The notes under the pieces were generated by a model. The model saw nothing but the letters and a program-made list of their open reading frames with translations, ran no database searches and was not told the DNA's origin. A DNA stretch of 64,000 nt from Mesorhizobium sp. AR07 (GTDB taxonomy: Bacteria > Pseudomonadota > Alphaproteobacteria > Rhizobiales > Rhizobiaceae), in NCBI RefSeq assembly GCF_024746815.1, contig NZ_CP080525.1:5202501-5266500 (forward strand), written 5' to 3'. How positions within the stretch are numbered: position 1 is the first letter of the stretch; every line of letters begins with the position of its first letter. Shown piece by piece: positions 16,733-25,696 of the stretch. The position numbers and the translations under genes were made by a program.

Positions 16733-16911
16733 GCGCTGCCCCCTCATCGTCCTGCCGGACATTTCTCCCCGTATAGTGACGGGGAGAAAGGCGCCGTCAT
16801 CAACGATTTCGCCAATTGTAGGCGTGGCAAAAAAGGCGGCGGGTCGCACATCTCCCTTCTCCCCGTCACTATACGGGGAGAAGGTGCCGGCAGGCGGATG
16901 AGGGGCAGCGC
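16733..16911. repeat. Palindromic intergenic repeat, family A, copy
   Basis: Between ilvD and the amidohydrolase. The arms are GCGCTGCCCCCTCAT...CCTGCCGGAC with CCCCGTATAGTGACGGGG on the left, and CCCCGTCACTATACGGGG, TGCCGGCAGGCGGATGAGGG and CAGCGC on the right. The stem core is identical to the copy at 1373-1543; the middle differs. Confidence 0.85.
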
Positions 16912-16974
16912 AAGCGCTTCAGGATTTTTCGCCGCCACGACAGAATGCTGATTCTTCAAGCGGGATGACGACAT

Positions 16975-18264
16975 ATGGATTTCGACCTTATCGTTCGCGG
17001 CGGCACGCTGCCTGATGGCAGGGTCGCCGACATCGGCATCATCGGCGAGACAATCGCCGCGATCGAGCCGAAGCTCGATGTCACCGCCGGCACGGCGATC
17101 GACGCCGGTGGCAATCTGGTCTCGCCGCCCTTCGTCGATCCGCATTTTCACATGGACGCGACGCTCTCCTACGGCATTCCGCGCATCAATGCGTCAGGCA
17201 CGCTGCTCGAGGGCATTTCGCTGTGGGGCGAGTTGAAGCCGCTTTTGACGCATGAGGCGGTGCGCGACCGCGCACTTGCCTATTGCGACTGGGCGGTGTC
17301 GATGGGTCTGCTTGCCATCCGCACCCATGTCGATGTCTGTGACGACAGGCTGCTGGCGGTCGAAGCCCTGCTCGACGTCAAGAAAACCATTGCCCCTTAT
17401 ATCGACCTGCAATTGGTCGCCTTTCCGCAGGACGGGTTTTATCGCTCGCCGACGGCGCGTGAAAACACCATCCGCGCGCTCGACATGGGCGTCGACATCG
17501 TCGGCGGCATTCCGCATTTCGAGCGCACCATGGCCGACGGGACGCGCTCGGTCACCGAGCTCTGCGAGATCGCAGCCAGGCGCGGCCTGATGGTCGACCT
17601 GCATTGCGACGAGACCGACGACCCACTGTCGCGTCACATCGAGCAGCTTGCCTATGAGACGCAGCGCCTTGGCCTGCAAGGCAAGGTCGCTGGCTCGCAT
17701 CTCACCTCGATGCATTCGATGGACAATTACTACGTTTCGAAGCTGCTGCCGCTGATCGCCGAGGCGGGCGTTTCGGCGATCCCCAACCCGCTGATCAACA
17801 TCATGCTGCAGGGCCGCCATGACACTTTCCCGAAACGCCGGGGCATGACCCGGGTCAAGGAGATGCAGGCCCTCGGCATTCGCGTCGGCTGGGGCCAGGA
17901 CTGCGTGCTCGATCCCTGGTACTCGCTAGGCACCGCCGACATGCTCGATGTCGCCTTCATGGGCCTGCACGTCGCCCAGATGTCGAGCCCGGCCGACATG
18001 GCGCGCTGCTTCGACATGGTCACCAACGTCAACGCGTCGATCATGGGGCTCGATCATCTCGGCCTGGCGGTCGGCAAGCGCGCCAGCCTGGTCATCCTCG
18101 ATGCCGGCAATCCGATCGAGGCCTTGCGCCTGCGCGCCGAACGCCTGTGCGTCATCGCCAGGGGCAAGGTGGTGGCGGAGCGAATGAGGCAGGAAACGCG
18201 GCTGTCCATCGATGGCCGGCCCGCCTCCGTCAACCGTCGGCACGTTGCGCCGCAAGCCCAATGA
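16975..18264 (+). CDS. Cytosine-deaminase-like metal-dependent amidohydrolase
   Basis: A 429-residue protein of the CodA-like amidohydrolase group. The metal-binding pair HFHMD follows PPFVDP, then THVDVCD, DLHCDE, the catalytic-side SHLTSMHSMD, and GQDCVLDPWYSLG with the metal Asp. This order matches cytosine and isoguanine deaminases, which release ammonia from a cyclic amidine in the cytoplasm. Many rhizobial relatives act on other N-heterocycles, so the base is not certain. The start ATG 16975 lies downstream of a repeat element; a small membrane-protein gene follows 19 bases later and may be co-expressed. No permease is adjacent. Confidence 0.82.
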   Translation: MDFDLIVRGGTLPDGRVADIGIIGETIAAIEPKLDVTAGTAIDAGGNLVSPPFVDPHFHMDATLSYGIPRINASGTLLEGISLWGELKPLLTHEAVRDRALAYCDWAVSMGLLAIRTHVDVCDDRLLAVEALLDVKKTIAPYIDLQLVAFPQDGFYRSPTARENTIRALDMGVDIVGGIPHFERTMADGTRSVTELCEIAARRGLMVDLHCDETDDPLSRHIEQLAYETQRLGLQGKVAGSHLTSMHSMDNYYVSKLLPLIAEAGVSAIPNPLINIMLQGRHDTFPKRRGMTRVKEMQALGIRVGWGQDCVLDPWYSLGTADMLDVAFMGLHVAQMSSPADMARCFDMVTNVNASIMGLDHLGLAVGKRASLVILDAGNPIEALRLRAERLCVIARGKVVAERMRQETRLSIDGRPASVNRRHVAPQAQ

Positions 18265-18283
18265 CTGCCTTCGAGGTATTGCC

Positions 18284-18934
18284 GTGAGCGACGAGAAGAA
18301 TGTGAGGGAACCAAACCCGGCGCTCATGTCGGCGGTAACCACCGAGCACTTCGTGATGCAGGCGGCCATCGGCACGACAATCAGCGAAGCCGGCTCGCGC
18401 GCCACCATCTATGTCATGGCGCTTTCCAGCTCTCTGGTGGCGATGGGATTTGCCGCCAATTCGACGCTGGCCTTCCTGCCGTTCGTGGCGACGGTTCTGC
18501 CGGTCATTTTCCTGCTTGGAGTCCTTACCACGCTGAGAATGGTCGACATTGCCGTGGAGAACATGCAGGCTCATATCGCAATCGCCCGGATCCGTTCCTT
18601 CTATCGGACGCTTGGCCCGCAAGCAGAGGCCTATTTCGCTGCCGAACGCGGACGCTGGCCAGAGGGCAAATCAGAGCCTGCGCTGAGGATCGGTGCGCTT
18701 TCAGGTTATCTGACGACCGCAGCCATGATGATCGCTACCGTAAACGCCATGGTTGCCGGCGCCGGCATTATCCTGATGAGTCGATGGATGGGGATCGGAA
18801 TTGTCGGCGCGCTGACAATTGGGATTACCGTTGCAATTGCCCTGTTCGCGCTGTTTTTCGTCTACCAGCAATGGCGCATTCGCGAGCTTGCGCCCTCGTA
18901 CGATGGGTCACCACCGACCCGACAAGAGACATAG
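18284..18934 (+). CDS. Small membrane protein of unknown function
   Basis: A 216-residue protein from GTG 18284 with GAGG eight bases upstream. There are two hydrophobic helices in the middle (about residues 45-95), a soluble stretch with an arginine-rich helix (IARIRSFYRTLGPQAEAYFA), and two more helices at about 130-185. I do not recognise the family. It starts 19 bases after the amidohydrolase, but a translocator role is not supported: there is no transporter motif and only four helices. The 141 bases to the next gene show no feature. Confidence 0.55.
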   Translation: MSDEKNVREPNPALMSAVTTEHFVMQAAIGTTISEAGSRATIYVMALSSSLVAMGFAANSTLAFLPFVATVLPVIFLLGVLTTLRMVDIAVENMQAHIAIARIRSFYRTLGPQAEAYFAAERGRWPEGKSEPALRIGALSGYLTTAAMMIATVNAMVAGAGIILMSRWMGIGIVGALTIGITVAIALFALFFVYQQWRIRELAPSYDGSPPTRQET

Positions 18935-19075
18935 GCGATCGTCTGCAGTACTCGTTAGGTCCAGCGAATTTGCGGCTGTGGCCCCTGCCTTTGTGGTAAA
19001 TCTCCTCGTCAACCGAATGATAGTCCTCTAACACGCCGTAACCGAGCCACCGTCCGGAAGGATTTGACACCGGCC

Positions 19076-19999
19076 ATGGCGCAGCCTGCCATCCAGAATT
19101 CCACGATCAGGAATGTGCTTTTGGCCGGCATCCTGCTGATGCTGGCCGGCGACTTCCTGTTTGCGCTGAACGACGCCATGGGCAAGTGGCTGGTCGCCAG
19201 CTTTTCCGTCGGCCAGGTGGTGCTGATCCGCTCCATCGGCGCCTTCTTCGTGCTCGGCCCGATGATCGCCCATCAGGGGACAGTCAAGCTGTTTCGCATG
19301 GAACGCCTGGAGCTGCAGCTGCTGCGCGTGGTGATGACGACGCTCGACACGGCCTTCTTCTATGCCGCCGTGGTCTACCTGCCGCTTGCCGACGTGATGA
19401 GCTTCTACATGGCCGGGCCGATCTATGTCGCGGCACTCTCGCACCTCTTGCTTGGCGAAAAGGTTGGCTGGCGTCGCTGGATGGCGATCCTGCTCGGCTT
19501 CTGCGGCGTGCTGATCATGCTGAAACCCTCGTCGGCCTCGTTCTCGCTGTCGTCGAGCTTCGCGCTCGCCGGAAGCATTGCCTTCGCCTTCGCCATCATC
19601 CTCAACCGGCGCCTGCGCGGCACCAGCGACACCAATCTGGTGACGTGGCAGACCATCGGCACGATGGTGGTCGGAGGCGCGCTGACCATCGGCGCCTGGC
19701 AGACGCCGTCGGCGCTCGACTTCGGCGCCATGCTGCTGCTCGGCATCGTCTCCTGCGGCGCGCATCTGATGATCACCAGGGCGCTCAAGCTGGCGCCGGC
19801 CTCGACGCTGGCGCCGCTGCATTACACGCTGCTGTTGTGGGCGGTGGTGTTCGGGCTGGTGTTCTTCGGCGACGTTCCCGGCCCGCGCATCCTGATCGGC
19901 TCGGGCATCATCGTCCTCGCCGGCCTGTTCATCTTCCACCGCCAGAAAGTGGTCGACACCACGGTGCCGCCGGAAAACGTGCCGAAGGGCGTCAATTAG
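19076..19999 (+). CDS. EamA-family (DMT) transporter
   Basis: A 307-residue integral membrane protein with ten hydrophobic helices in two EamA repeats. The start resembles the RhaT/S-adenosylmethionine-uptake branch (LLMLAGDFLFALNDAMGKWLVASFSV, then MSFYMAGPIYVAALSHLLLGEKVGWRRW). This subgroup includes proteins annotated as SAM transporters and choline/riboflavin exporters; the substrate is unresolved. I start at ATG 19076, with GGAAGGA 13 bases upstream; a TTG at 19064 lies too close to that site. It converges on the frameshifted choline-kinase-like gene, with 17 bases between them. Confidence 0.85.
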   Translation: MAQPAIQNSTIRNVLLAGILLMLAGDFLFALNDAMGKWLVASFSVGQVVLIRSIGAFFVLGPMIAHQGTVKLFRMERLELQLLRVVMTTLDTAFFYAAVVYLPLADVMSFYMAGPIYVAALSHLLLGEKVGWRRWMAILLGFCGVLIMLKPSSASFSLSSSFALAGSIAFAFAIILNRRLRGTSDTNLVTWQTIGTMVVGGALTIGAWQTPSALDFGAMLLLGIVSCGAHLMITRALKLAPASTLAPLHYTLLLWAVVFGLVFFGDVPGPRILIGSGIIVLAGLFIFHRQKVVDTTVPPENVPKGVN

Positions 20000-20016
20000 G
20001 GTCCAGCTTCTGGTCC

Positions 20017-20933
20017 CTAACCCCGGCGTATCGCGGCAAGGTGCCGTGAAAACTCATGCGTCTCCATCAGCGCCTTGCAGCGGGCAAACCGCCCGTCGGC
20101 ATAGGCGCGGAAATCATCGACCGGGTTGTTGTTGGCGAGCTGGATCAGCCCCACAGCGTCCACAACAGATCGCACATCGCCTTGTGGATGACGATGCGGC
20201 CGCGCTCGGCCGGCCTGGCCTCGCCGCCGAAATAGGCACGCATCATCTCTTCGTCCTGCACGGTGTCGAACTTGCCTTCCACGCTGAGGTCGCCAAGGTC
20301 CCAGAGCGGGTCGTTCATGCCCGAATATTCCCAGTCGACGATCCACATCCTGTCGCCCGTATCGAGAAAGTTCTCGCACAGCGGATCGCAATGACAGGCG
20401 ACGAGGGGCAAGGGATGGGCGGCAAGTGCCGACCGCACGCTCCCGGCCTCGCGCACCACGTCGTGATAGCCGGCGGGCAACGAGACATCCTTGGTCGACA
20501 GCACCTTGAGATAGTCGTCGATCATCGCAAAAAGTTCAAAGCGGAAGGGAAACACCGCGCCTGAAGCGTGCAGCTTGCGGAAAGCCTCGCCGGCGCGCGC
20601 AGGACTGCCCGGCCGTGTCGTGAATTTCTCCGGCGACATGGTCTCTGCGCCGGCGATGAAGCGCGTCACCATGACCCCGGTGGCGGGATCGACATGCAGC
20701 ACCTCGGGACTGACTCCCGCCTTTGCCGCCTCGCGCGCCGCCACCGCCTCGTTGGCGCGGTTGATGTATTCCTCGGTGCCCCTGCCGGGGATGCGCAGGC
20801 AAAAATCGCCGGCCTTGAAGACCAGGTTGGTGAGGCCGCCGAGCCGCTCCAGTGGCCCGGTGTAGCCGGCCAGCATGGGGATGGCGGCCAACGGAATGTC
20901 GGCAAAAGTTGCACGCGCCTCGTCTGTCGCCAT
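20017..20933 (-). pseudogene. Choline/ethanolamine-kinase-like phosphotransferase with a 3'-end frameshift
   Basis: The main frame runs from ATG 20933 for 262 codons: an APH/choline-kinase fold with LGGLTNLVFKAG, the Brenner-type catalytic loop HCDPLCENFLDTG and the metal Asp in IVDWEYSG. It stops early at 20145 after DLLWTLWG. A second frame continues at once with GLIQLANNNPVDDFRAYADG and ends AAIRRG at 20017, exactly where the family C-terminus is expected. Restoring one base near 20147-20150 joins them into about 305 residues. The catalytic core is intact, so a truncated protein might still work. The intact homologue at 24397-25284 is different in sequence. The frameshift may be real or a sequencing error. 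Confidence 0.8.
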
Positions 20934-21037
20934 GGCTGCGTCCCCACGCTGTTATTTGTCGCGCCGACGGTTCCACAATTTTCGCGGTTTGGCTATCATC
21001 CGATCGTGGGTGGCGCGAGAGTGGGTGGCTAACAGCG

Positions 21038-21670
21038 ATGGCGGACAGCAAACATCAAGGTGCGCTTGGCGCTGCCTACGCGGCGAAGCGGCCAGAGGAC
21101 GTCGCCGCACTTTATGACCGTTGGTCGCAGACCTATGACGCCGACATGTCGGCCGCCGGTTACCGGCATCCGACGATCTGCCTTGCCCTGCTGGCCCGCC
21201 ATTTGCCGCGCGGTGCCGCACCGCTGCTCGATGCGGGAGCCGGCACCGGGCTGATCGGCGAATGGCTTGACATAACCGGCTATCCCCAGGTCGAGGCGCT
21301 CGACATTTCACAAGGCATGCTCGCCCAGGCGGCCCGCAAGGGCGTCTATTCCGCGCTGCATTGTCTGGCGCTTGGCGGCAAGCTGCCTTTTGCCGACGGT
21401 GCCTATGCCGGCATCGTCTCGTCCGGCGTCTTCACCTCCGGCCATGTCGGCGTCGAGGGGCTGGACGAGCTGATCCGCATCTGCCGGCCGGGCGGCATCA
21501 TCGTGCTGACGGTCAAAAACACGCTGTGGGAAGCCGGCTTTGCCGCGCGCATCGCCGAACTCGAAACGCAAGGCCTCGTCTCTCGCGTCGAGGAAACGCG
21601 TCCCTACGTCTCGATGCCCGGCGAGGCCGACACCGTGCCAAGTCGGGGGCTCGCCCTGCGCGTGAACTGA
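21038..21670 (+). CDS. Class I SAM-dependent methyltransferase
   Basis: A 210-residue Rossmann methyltransferase of the Methyltransf_11/25 type. SAM-binding motif I is PLLDAGAGTGLIGEWL, motif II the acidic ALDISQGML, then LPFADGAYAGIVSSGVFTSGHV and RICRPGGIIVLTVKN. The N-terminal RPEDVAALYDRWSQTYDADM resembles the Williams-Beuren/UbiE-like small-molecule methyltransferases. The substrate is unknown. I choose ATG 21038, where family similarity begins; the frame is open far upstream only because of antisense coding. It diverges from the choline-kinase-like pseudogene and is followed by a repeat. Confidence 0.8.
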   Translation: MADSKHQGALGAAYAAKRPEDVAALYDRWSQTYDADMSAAGYRHPTICLALLARHLPRGAAPLLDAGAGTGLIGEWLDITGYPQVEALDISQGMLAQAARKGVYSALHCLALGGKLPFADGAYAGIVSSGVFTSGHVGVEGLDELIRICRPGGIIVLTVKNTLWEAGFAARIAELETQGLVSRVEETRPYVSMPGEADTVPSRGLALRVN

Positions 21671-21702
21671 GCCGAGGCGCTGGGTGGCCGATTTCAGCGT
21701 CG

Positions 21703-21873
21703 CGCCGCCCCTCATCTGGCTGCCGCCATCTTCTCCCCGTGAACGGGGAGAAGGACGCTGGCATCACCGGTTTCGCCGATCGTCAACGTAGCAGAAAGAG
21801 TGCCGAGGCCGCGGTCAGCGGGCTTCTCCCCGTTTACGGGGAGAAAGTGCCGGCAGGCGGATGAGGGGCGGCG
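21703..21873. repeat. Palindromic intergenic repeat, family A, copy
   Basis: In the gap between the methyltransferase and the convergent flavoprotein. CGCCGCCCCTCAT and TTCTCCCCGTGAACGGGGAG on the left face CTTCTCCCCGTTTACGGGGA, GTGCCGGCAGGCGGATGAGG and GGCGGCG on the right. The arms are shared with the other family A copies; the core tetraloop region differs (GTGAAC/GTTTAC instead of GTATAGTGAC). Confidence 0.85.
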
Positions 21874-21946
21874 CCGGCTTCACCAGAAGACATCTTTGGG
21901 AGTGGTCATTTGCCGGTTTGGTGGTTCCGGTCTCGCCCTCAAAATT

Positions 21947-24400
21947 CTAGGCTCTAACCTTTTTCCCCGCGGGGTCGTACATCGGTTCGAGATGGATCTT
22001 GGCCGGAGTCCGCTCCATCGCCACGACCAGTTCATAGTCCCCCGAGGCGAGAAAATCGTCGCTCACCCCGTCGGCGTTGCGCACATAGCCGTAGCCGATG
22101 TTTTTGCCCACCGTGTAGCCATAGCCGCCGCTGGTCAGATAGCCGACCGGCTCGCCATTGTGCAGGATGGTCTCGCGGCCGAGCAGCACGATCTCCGGAT
22201 CATCGACCGTGAAGCCGGCAAAACGTTTCTTCAAAGCCGCGCCGCCGACCTTTTCGAGCGCGCGCCGCCCGACGAAATCCGTGTTCTTGCGCAGCTTGAC
22301 CGCCCAACCCAGGCCGGCTTCCTGCGGCGTGTCATTGGGCGTGATGTCGGAGCCCCAGGCGCGATAGCCTTTTTCCAGCCGCAGCGATTCCAAGGCCCGG
22401 TAGCCGACGGGGCGGATATCGTGCTTCTTGCCTGCCGCCATCAGCGCATCGAACACTTCGCCTGTGGCCGCGATCGGCACATGCAGTTCCCAGCCGAGCT
22501 CGCCGACATAGGTGACGCGCAACGCCCGAACCGTGTGGCCGGCGATGACAATTTCGCGCACATGGCCGAACGGGAATGTCGCGTTCGACACGTCCGCCTC
22601 CGTCACATCGGCCAGCACATCGCGGGCCTGGGGTCCCATCAGCGACAGCGTGCCGAAATCCTCGGTGACGTCGGCGAGCGTGGCATTGAGACCTTCGCCG
22701 ATATGGTCGCCGATCCACGACAGGTCATGCGTGCGGAACCCGGTGCCGGTGACGATGTAGAACTTTTCCTCGGCCAGCCGCGCCACGGTCAGATCCGCCT
22801 CGATGCCGCCGCGCGTGTTGAGAAGCTGGGTGTAGGTCAGCCGGCCGGCCGGCTTGCCGACATCGTTGGCGCAGATCCAGTCCAGCGCCTTCAGCGCGTC
22901 AGGCCCGCTCAGCTCGTATTTGGCAAAGGACGACTGATCGAAGATGCCGACCTTCTCGCGCACATGCTTGTGTTCGTCGCCGACGGCCGCGAACCAGTTC
23001 TGGCGCCCCATCGAATAGATGTCCTGGGGCTCTGCACCTTCCGGCGCGAACCAGTTCGGCCGCTCCCAGCCGAGCTTCGAGCCGAAAACGGCGCGCTGCT
23101 GCTTCAGCCGTTCGTAAAGCGGCGAGACGATGCGCGGGCGTCCGCTGGCATACTCCTCATGCGGGAAGCCGATCGTGTAGTGCTTGCCGTAGGCCTCCAG
23201 CGTGCGGTCGCGGACCCATTGCCGGTCGCGGTGCAGGTTCGAGAAGCGCCTGATGTCGACCACCCACAGGTCAAGCGGCGCCTCGCCGTCGACCACCCAT
23301 TGCGCCAGCACCCAGCCGGCGCCGCCGCCTGAGGCGATGCCGAAGGCGTTGAAGCCGGCCCCAACGAACATGTTGGCGCATTCGGGCGCCGCGCCAAGGA
23401 TGAAATTGCCGTCCGGCGTAAAACTCTCCGGCCCGTTGATCATCTGCTTGACGCCGACTGTCTCCAGCGCCGGCACGCGCGCGATCGCTTGGCGCATGTG
23501 CTGCTCGAAATGGTCGTAGTCGTCGTCGAACAGCCGGAACTCCCAATCGTCAGGCACATCGCCCCCGGGGAGATCAGTCGTCCATGCTTGCGGGTTAGGC
23601 TCATACCCACCCATCACCAGCCCGCCGACCTCCTCCTTGAAGTAAGTCCGGCGATCCGGGTCGCGGATGGTCGGCGCGTCGGTCGCCAGTCCGTCGATCT
23701 TCTCGGTGATGATGTACTGGTGCTTGACCGGCTGCAGCGGCACGTTGATGCCGGCCATTGCCCCCAACTGCCGTGCCCATTGGCCGGCGCAGTTGACCAC
23801 CTTGTCGCAGGCGATGTCGCCCCTGCTGGTCTTCACCACCGTGATGCGGCCATCCCTGAGCTCGAAGCCGGTGACGCGGACATTCTCGAACAGTCTGGCG
23901 CCATGCATGCGCGCACCCTTGGCCAGCGACTGCGTGATGTCGGAGGGGCTAGCCTGGCCATCGGTTGGCAGCCAGGAAGCGCCGACGAGATCGCCGGTTT
24001 CCAGGAGCGGCCACATGGCCTTGATCTCAGCCGGCGACAGCAATTGCATGTCCATGCCGAAGCTTTTCGCTGTCGTCGCCAACCTTTTGTATTCGGTCCA
24101 GCGGTCTGCATTGGTGGCAAGCCGCAGGCAGCCGGTCATCTTCCAGCCGGTGGCAAGACCGGTTTCGGCTTCCAGTCCCTTGTAGAGGTCGACGGAGTAT
24201 TTGAGCACGCGGGTGATCGAGGCCGACGAGCGCAATTGCCCGACCAAACCCGCGGCATGCCAGGTCGAACCCGAGGTCAGCTTGCCCTGTTCGAGCAGCA
24301 CCACGTCGGCCTTGTGGTCGCGCGCCAGATGATAGGCCGTCGAACAGCCGATGATGCCGCCGCCAATGACGACGATGGCGGCCTGGCTAGGCAATGTCAT
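21947..24400 (-). CDS. Dimethylglycine/sarcosine dehydrogenase-type flavoprotein with GcvT domain
   Basis: An 817-residue two-part enzyme. Residues 1-370 are a DAO-type FAD domain (VVIGGGIIGCSTAYHLA; SGSTWHAAGLVGQL with the usual His for covalent flavin; NGPESFTPDGNFILG). From about 430 to the end is a GcvT/aminomethyltransferase fold (VGIFDQSSFAKYELSGPDAL, then GWELHVP, EKGYRAWGSDI and a GCV_T_C tail). This matches dimethylglycine and sarcosine dehydrogenases, which oxidise an N-methyl group and hand the C1 unit to tetrahydrofolate. The ATG overlaps the stop of the upstream choline-kinase-like gene, so the two are translationally coupled. The exact amine is inferred. Confidence 0.9.
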   Translation of the reverse strand: MTLPSQAAIVVIGGGIIGCSTAYHLARDHKADVVLLEQGKLTSGSTWHAAGLVGQLRSSASITRVLKYSVDLYKGLEAETGLATGWKMTGCLRLATNADRWTEYKRLATTAKSFGMDMQLLSPAEIKAMWPLLETGDLVGASWLPTDGQASPSDITQSLAKGARMHGARLFENVRVTGFELRDGRITVVKTSRGDIACDKVVNCAGQWARQLGAMAGINVPLQPVKHQYIITEKIDGLATDAPTIRDPDRRTYFKEEVGGLVMGGYEPNPQAWTTDLPGGDVPDDWEFRLFDDDYDHFEQHMRQAIARVPALETVGVKQMINGPESFTPDGNFILGAAPECANMFVGAGFNAFGIASGGGAGWVLAQWVVDGEAPLDLWVVDIRRFSNLHRDRQWVRDRTLEAYGKHYTIGFPHEEYASGRPRIVSPLYERLKQQRAVFGSKLGWERPNWFAPEGAEPQDIYSMGRQNWFAAVGDEHKHVREKVGIFDQSSFAKYELSGPDALKALDWICANDVGKPAGRLTYTQLLNTRGGIEADLTVARLAEEKFYIVTGTGFRTHDLSWIGDHIGEGLNATLADVTEDFGTLSLMGPQARDVLADVTEADVSNATFPFGHVREIVIAGHTVRALRVTYVGELGWELHVPIAATGEVFDALMAAGKKHDIRPVGYRALESLRLEKGYRAWGSDITPNDTPQEAGLGWAVKLRKNTDFVGRRALEKVGGAALKKRFAGFTVDDPEIVLLGRETILHNGEPVGYLTSGGYGYTVGKNIGYGYVRNADGVSDDFLASGDYELVVAMERTPAKIHLEPMYDPAGKKVRA

Positions 24401-25284
24401 GATTTCTGTGTCCCGTATTTTGTCCGGTAGTTTTCCAGCGCCGCATCGAGCCGCGTCAGGTTTTCCTCGGTGTAGGCGACGTAATCGATGCCGGGCGCGT
24501 CGAGATAGAGTTCGGACACCATGCTCCACATCGCCTCGCGCAGCAGCGAGGCGCATTGCATGGCCGCATGCGAGCGGCGGATTGCCTCGTCCGGCTCCTT
24601 CATGAAATAGGCGGTCAGGAAGGCGAAGGATTCCGCGTCGCTCATGCCGGCATTCGAGGCGACGCCGGCCAGATCGAACATCGCCGTGTTGAAGCCGGCA
24701 TATTCGAAGTCGATCAGCCACAGCCTGTTGCCGTCGTCGAGAATATTAGCCGGCAACAGATCGTTGTGGCCAAAGACGATCGGCAGCAATTTCTGCGCGC
24801 GCTCCAGTTCGTCGGCCAGCGTCAGCAGGCGCGGCAATTCGCCCCGCTTGCGGCTGCCGCCCTCCTCAAGCGTGCGCGCATAGTCGCGAATGACATGGAA
24901 CACCCAGAACATGAAGCCGGCGCCGGAAACGTGATTGGGCATCTCCCGATGGAAGCCGCGCATCAGGGCGGCGATGCGGCCGAGGTTGGCGCGCACATCT
25001 TCCGCCTGATAGGTTTTGGCGCCAAGAAACTCCGTCACCAGGATGCCCGGTTCGGCATGGAGGACGGCGGGCGCGAAACCGGCGGCATGTGCCGCGCGTG
25101 CCGTCATCACTTCGCGCTCGCGAAAGACATGGTGGAACGGATAGTCCTTGCCGAAGCGCACGACATGCTTTCCGGCTGCGTCCTTGACCACATAGTTGGC
25201 GTTGCTCAGGCCGCCAGGCAGCGGTGCAATCTCGATGCCGCCGGTCCAGCAGGGCAGGGCGCGGATGCGATCTTCGGCGGTCAC
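24397..25284 (-). CDS. Choline/ethanolamine-kinase-like phosphotransferase
   Basis: A 295-residue APH-fold kinase. It has a glycine-rich PLPGGLSNANYVVKD, a Lys-less HVVRFGKD strand, the catalytic loop FGHNDLLPANILDDG and the metal-binding WLIDFEYAGFN, in the order of choline kinases and LicA. It probably transfers phosphate from ATP to an amino alcohol or related small molecule. I choose GTG 25284 because similarity begins at TAEDRIRALPCW; the open frame to 25398 runs through a stem-loop. Its stop overlaps the ATG of the flavoprotein (ATGA), so the two probably act on the same compound class, though why a kinase accompanies an N-demethylating enzyme is not obvious. Confidence 0.85.
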   Translation of the reverse strand: MTAEDRIRALPCWTGGIEIAPLPGGLSNANYVVKDAAGKHVVRFGKDYPFHHVFREREVMTARAAHAAGFAPAVLHAEPGILVTEFLGAKTYQAEDVRANLGRIAALMRGFHREMPNHVSGAGFMFWVFHVIRDYARTLEEGGSRKRGELPRLLTLADELERAQKLLPIVFGHNDLLPANILDDGNRLWLIDFEYAGFNTAMFDLAGVASNAGMSDAESFAFLTAYFMKEPDEAIRRSHAAMQCASLLREAMWSMVSELYLDAPGIDYVAYTEENLTRLDAALENYRTKYGTQKS

Positions 25285-25355
25285 GGAATCATCCCTGGTT
25301 TGCTGGGCTTTGAAAAACGCGCCATGGGCGGCGCAACGGCAGCGGGAAGAAGTGC

Positions 25356-25410
25356 AAAAATCTCGTCGGTGCGGGATGCCAGGATCGGTATCCCGCACCG
25401 CACCGACGAG
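25356..25410 (-). terminator. Stem-loop plus T-run in the leader of the kinase/flavoprotein operon
   Basis: Read on the minus strand, a right arm at 25390-25410 and left arm at 25362-25377 pair over 16 bases (CTCGTCGGTGCGGGAT core, with a 5-base bulge from a duplicated GGTGC). The stem is followed by ATTTTTG. This is the form of an intrinsic terminator, yet it lies about 75 bases upstream of the start codon at 25284 with no gene ending there. It could be an attenuator. I see no known riboswitch consensus upstream. Confidence 0.55.
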
Positions 25411-25611
25411 CCCCTTGGCCAGGTTTTTGAACCCCGGCGTCCGCCCCCGCGGATCTGAAAATTCCTTGCGCCAGACACGTTCAACAATGCCTAGTCAGTG
25501 AGTTGCGGCTCTGCCATCACCCTCCCGTGGCTGCTCCGAACCCTTTCATGGTTTGGATTTCACGCCACGGTTGCCCAGCTGTCAACAAAAATATGTGACT
25601 TTTTTTGGGTG

Positions 25612-25674
25612 TTTTGCCCGAAAGCATGAGCAATTCCTTTAAAACCTCTTGAATTACCTTAGAATCGGGCAAAA
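25612..25674. promoter_or_regulatory. Perfect 10-bp inverted repeat upstream of the DeoR gene
   Basis: TTTTGCCCGA (25612-25621) and its exact complement TCGGGCAAAA (25665-25674) are separated by 43 bases of AT-rich DNA, which is unusual here and probably holds the divergent promoters. They sit 23-85 bases upstream of the DeoR start. DeoR/GlpR proteins bind separated half-sites and loop DNA, so this is a candidate operator for the regulator and the divergent operon. The remaining gap (25285-25696) has only the leader stem-loop at 25356-25410. Confidence 0.55.
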
Positions 25675-25696
25675 GGGCTAAGTCCGGGAAAACCAA

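Noticed and set aside
21800..23332. 510-codon plus-strand frame opposite the dimethylglycine-dehydrogenase-like gene
   Set aside because: Antisense to a conserved flavoprotein and begins inside a repeat element; not protein-like.
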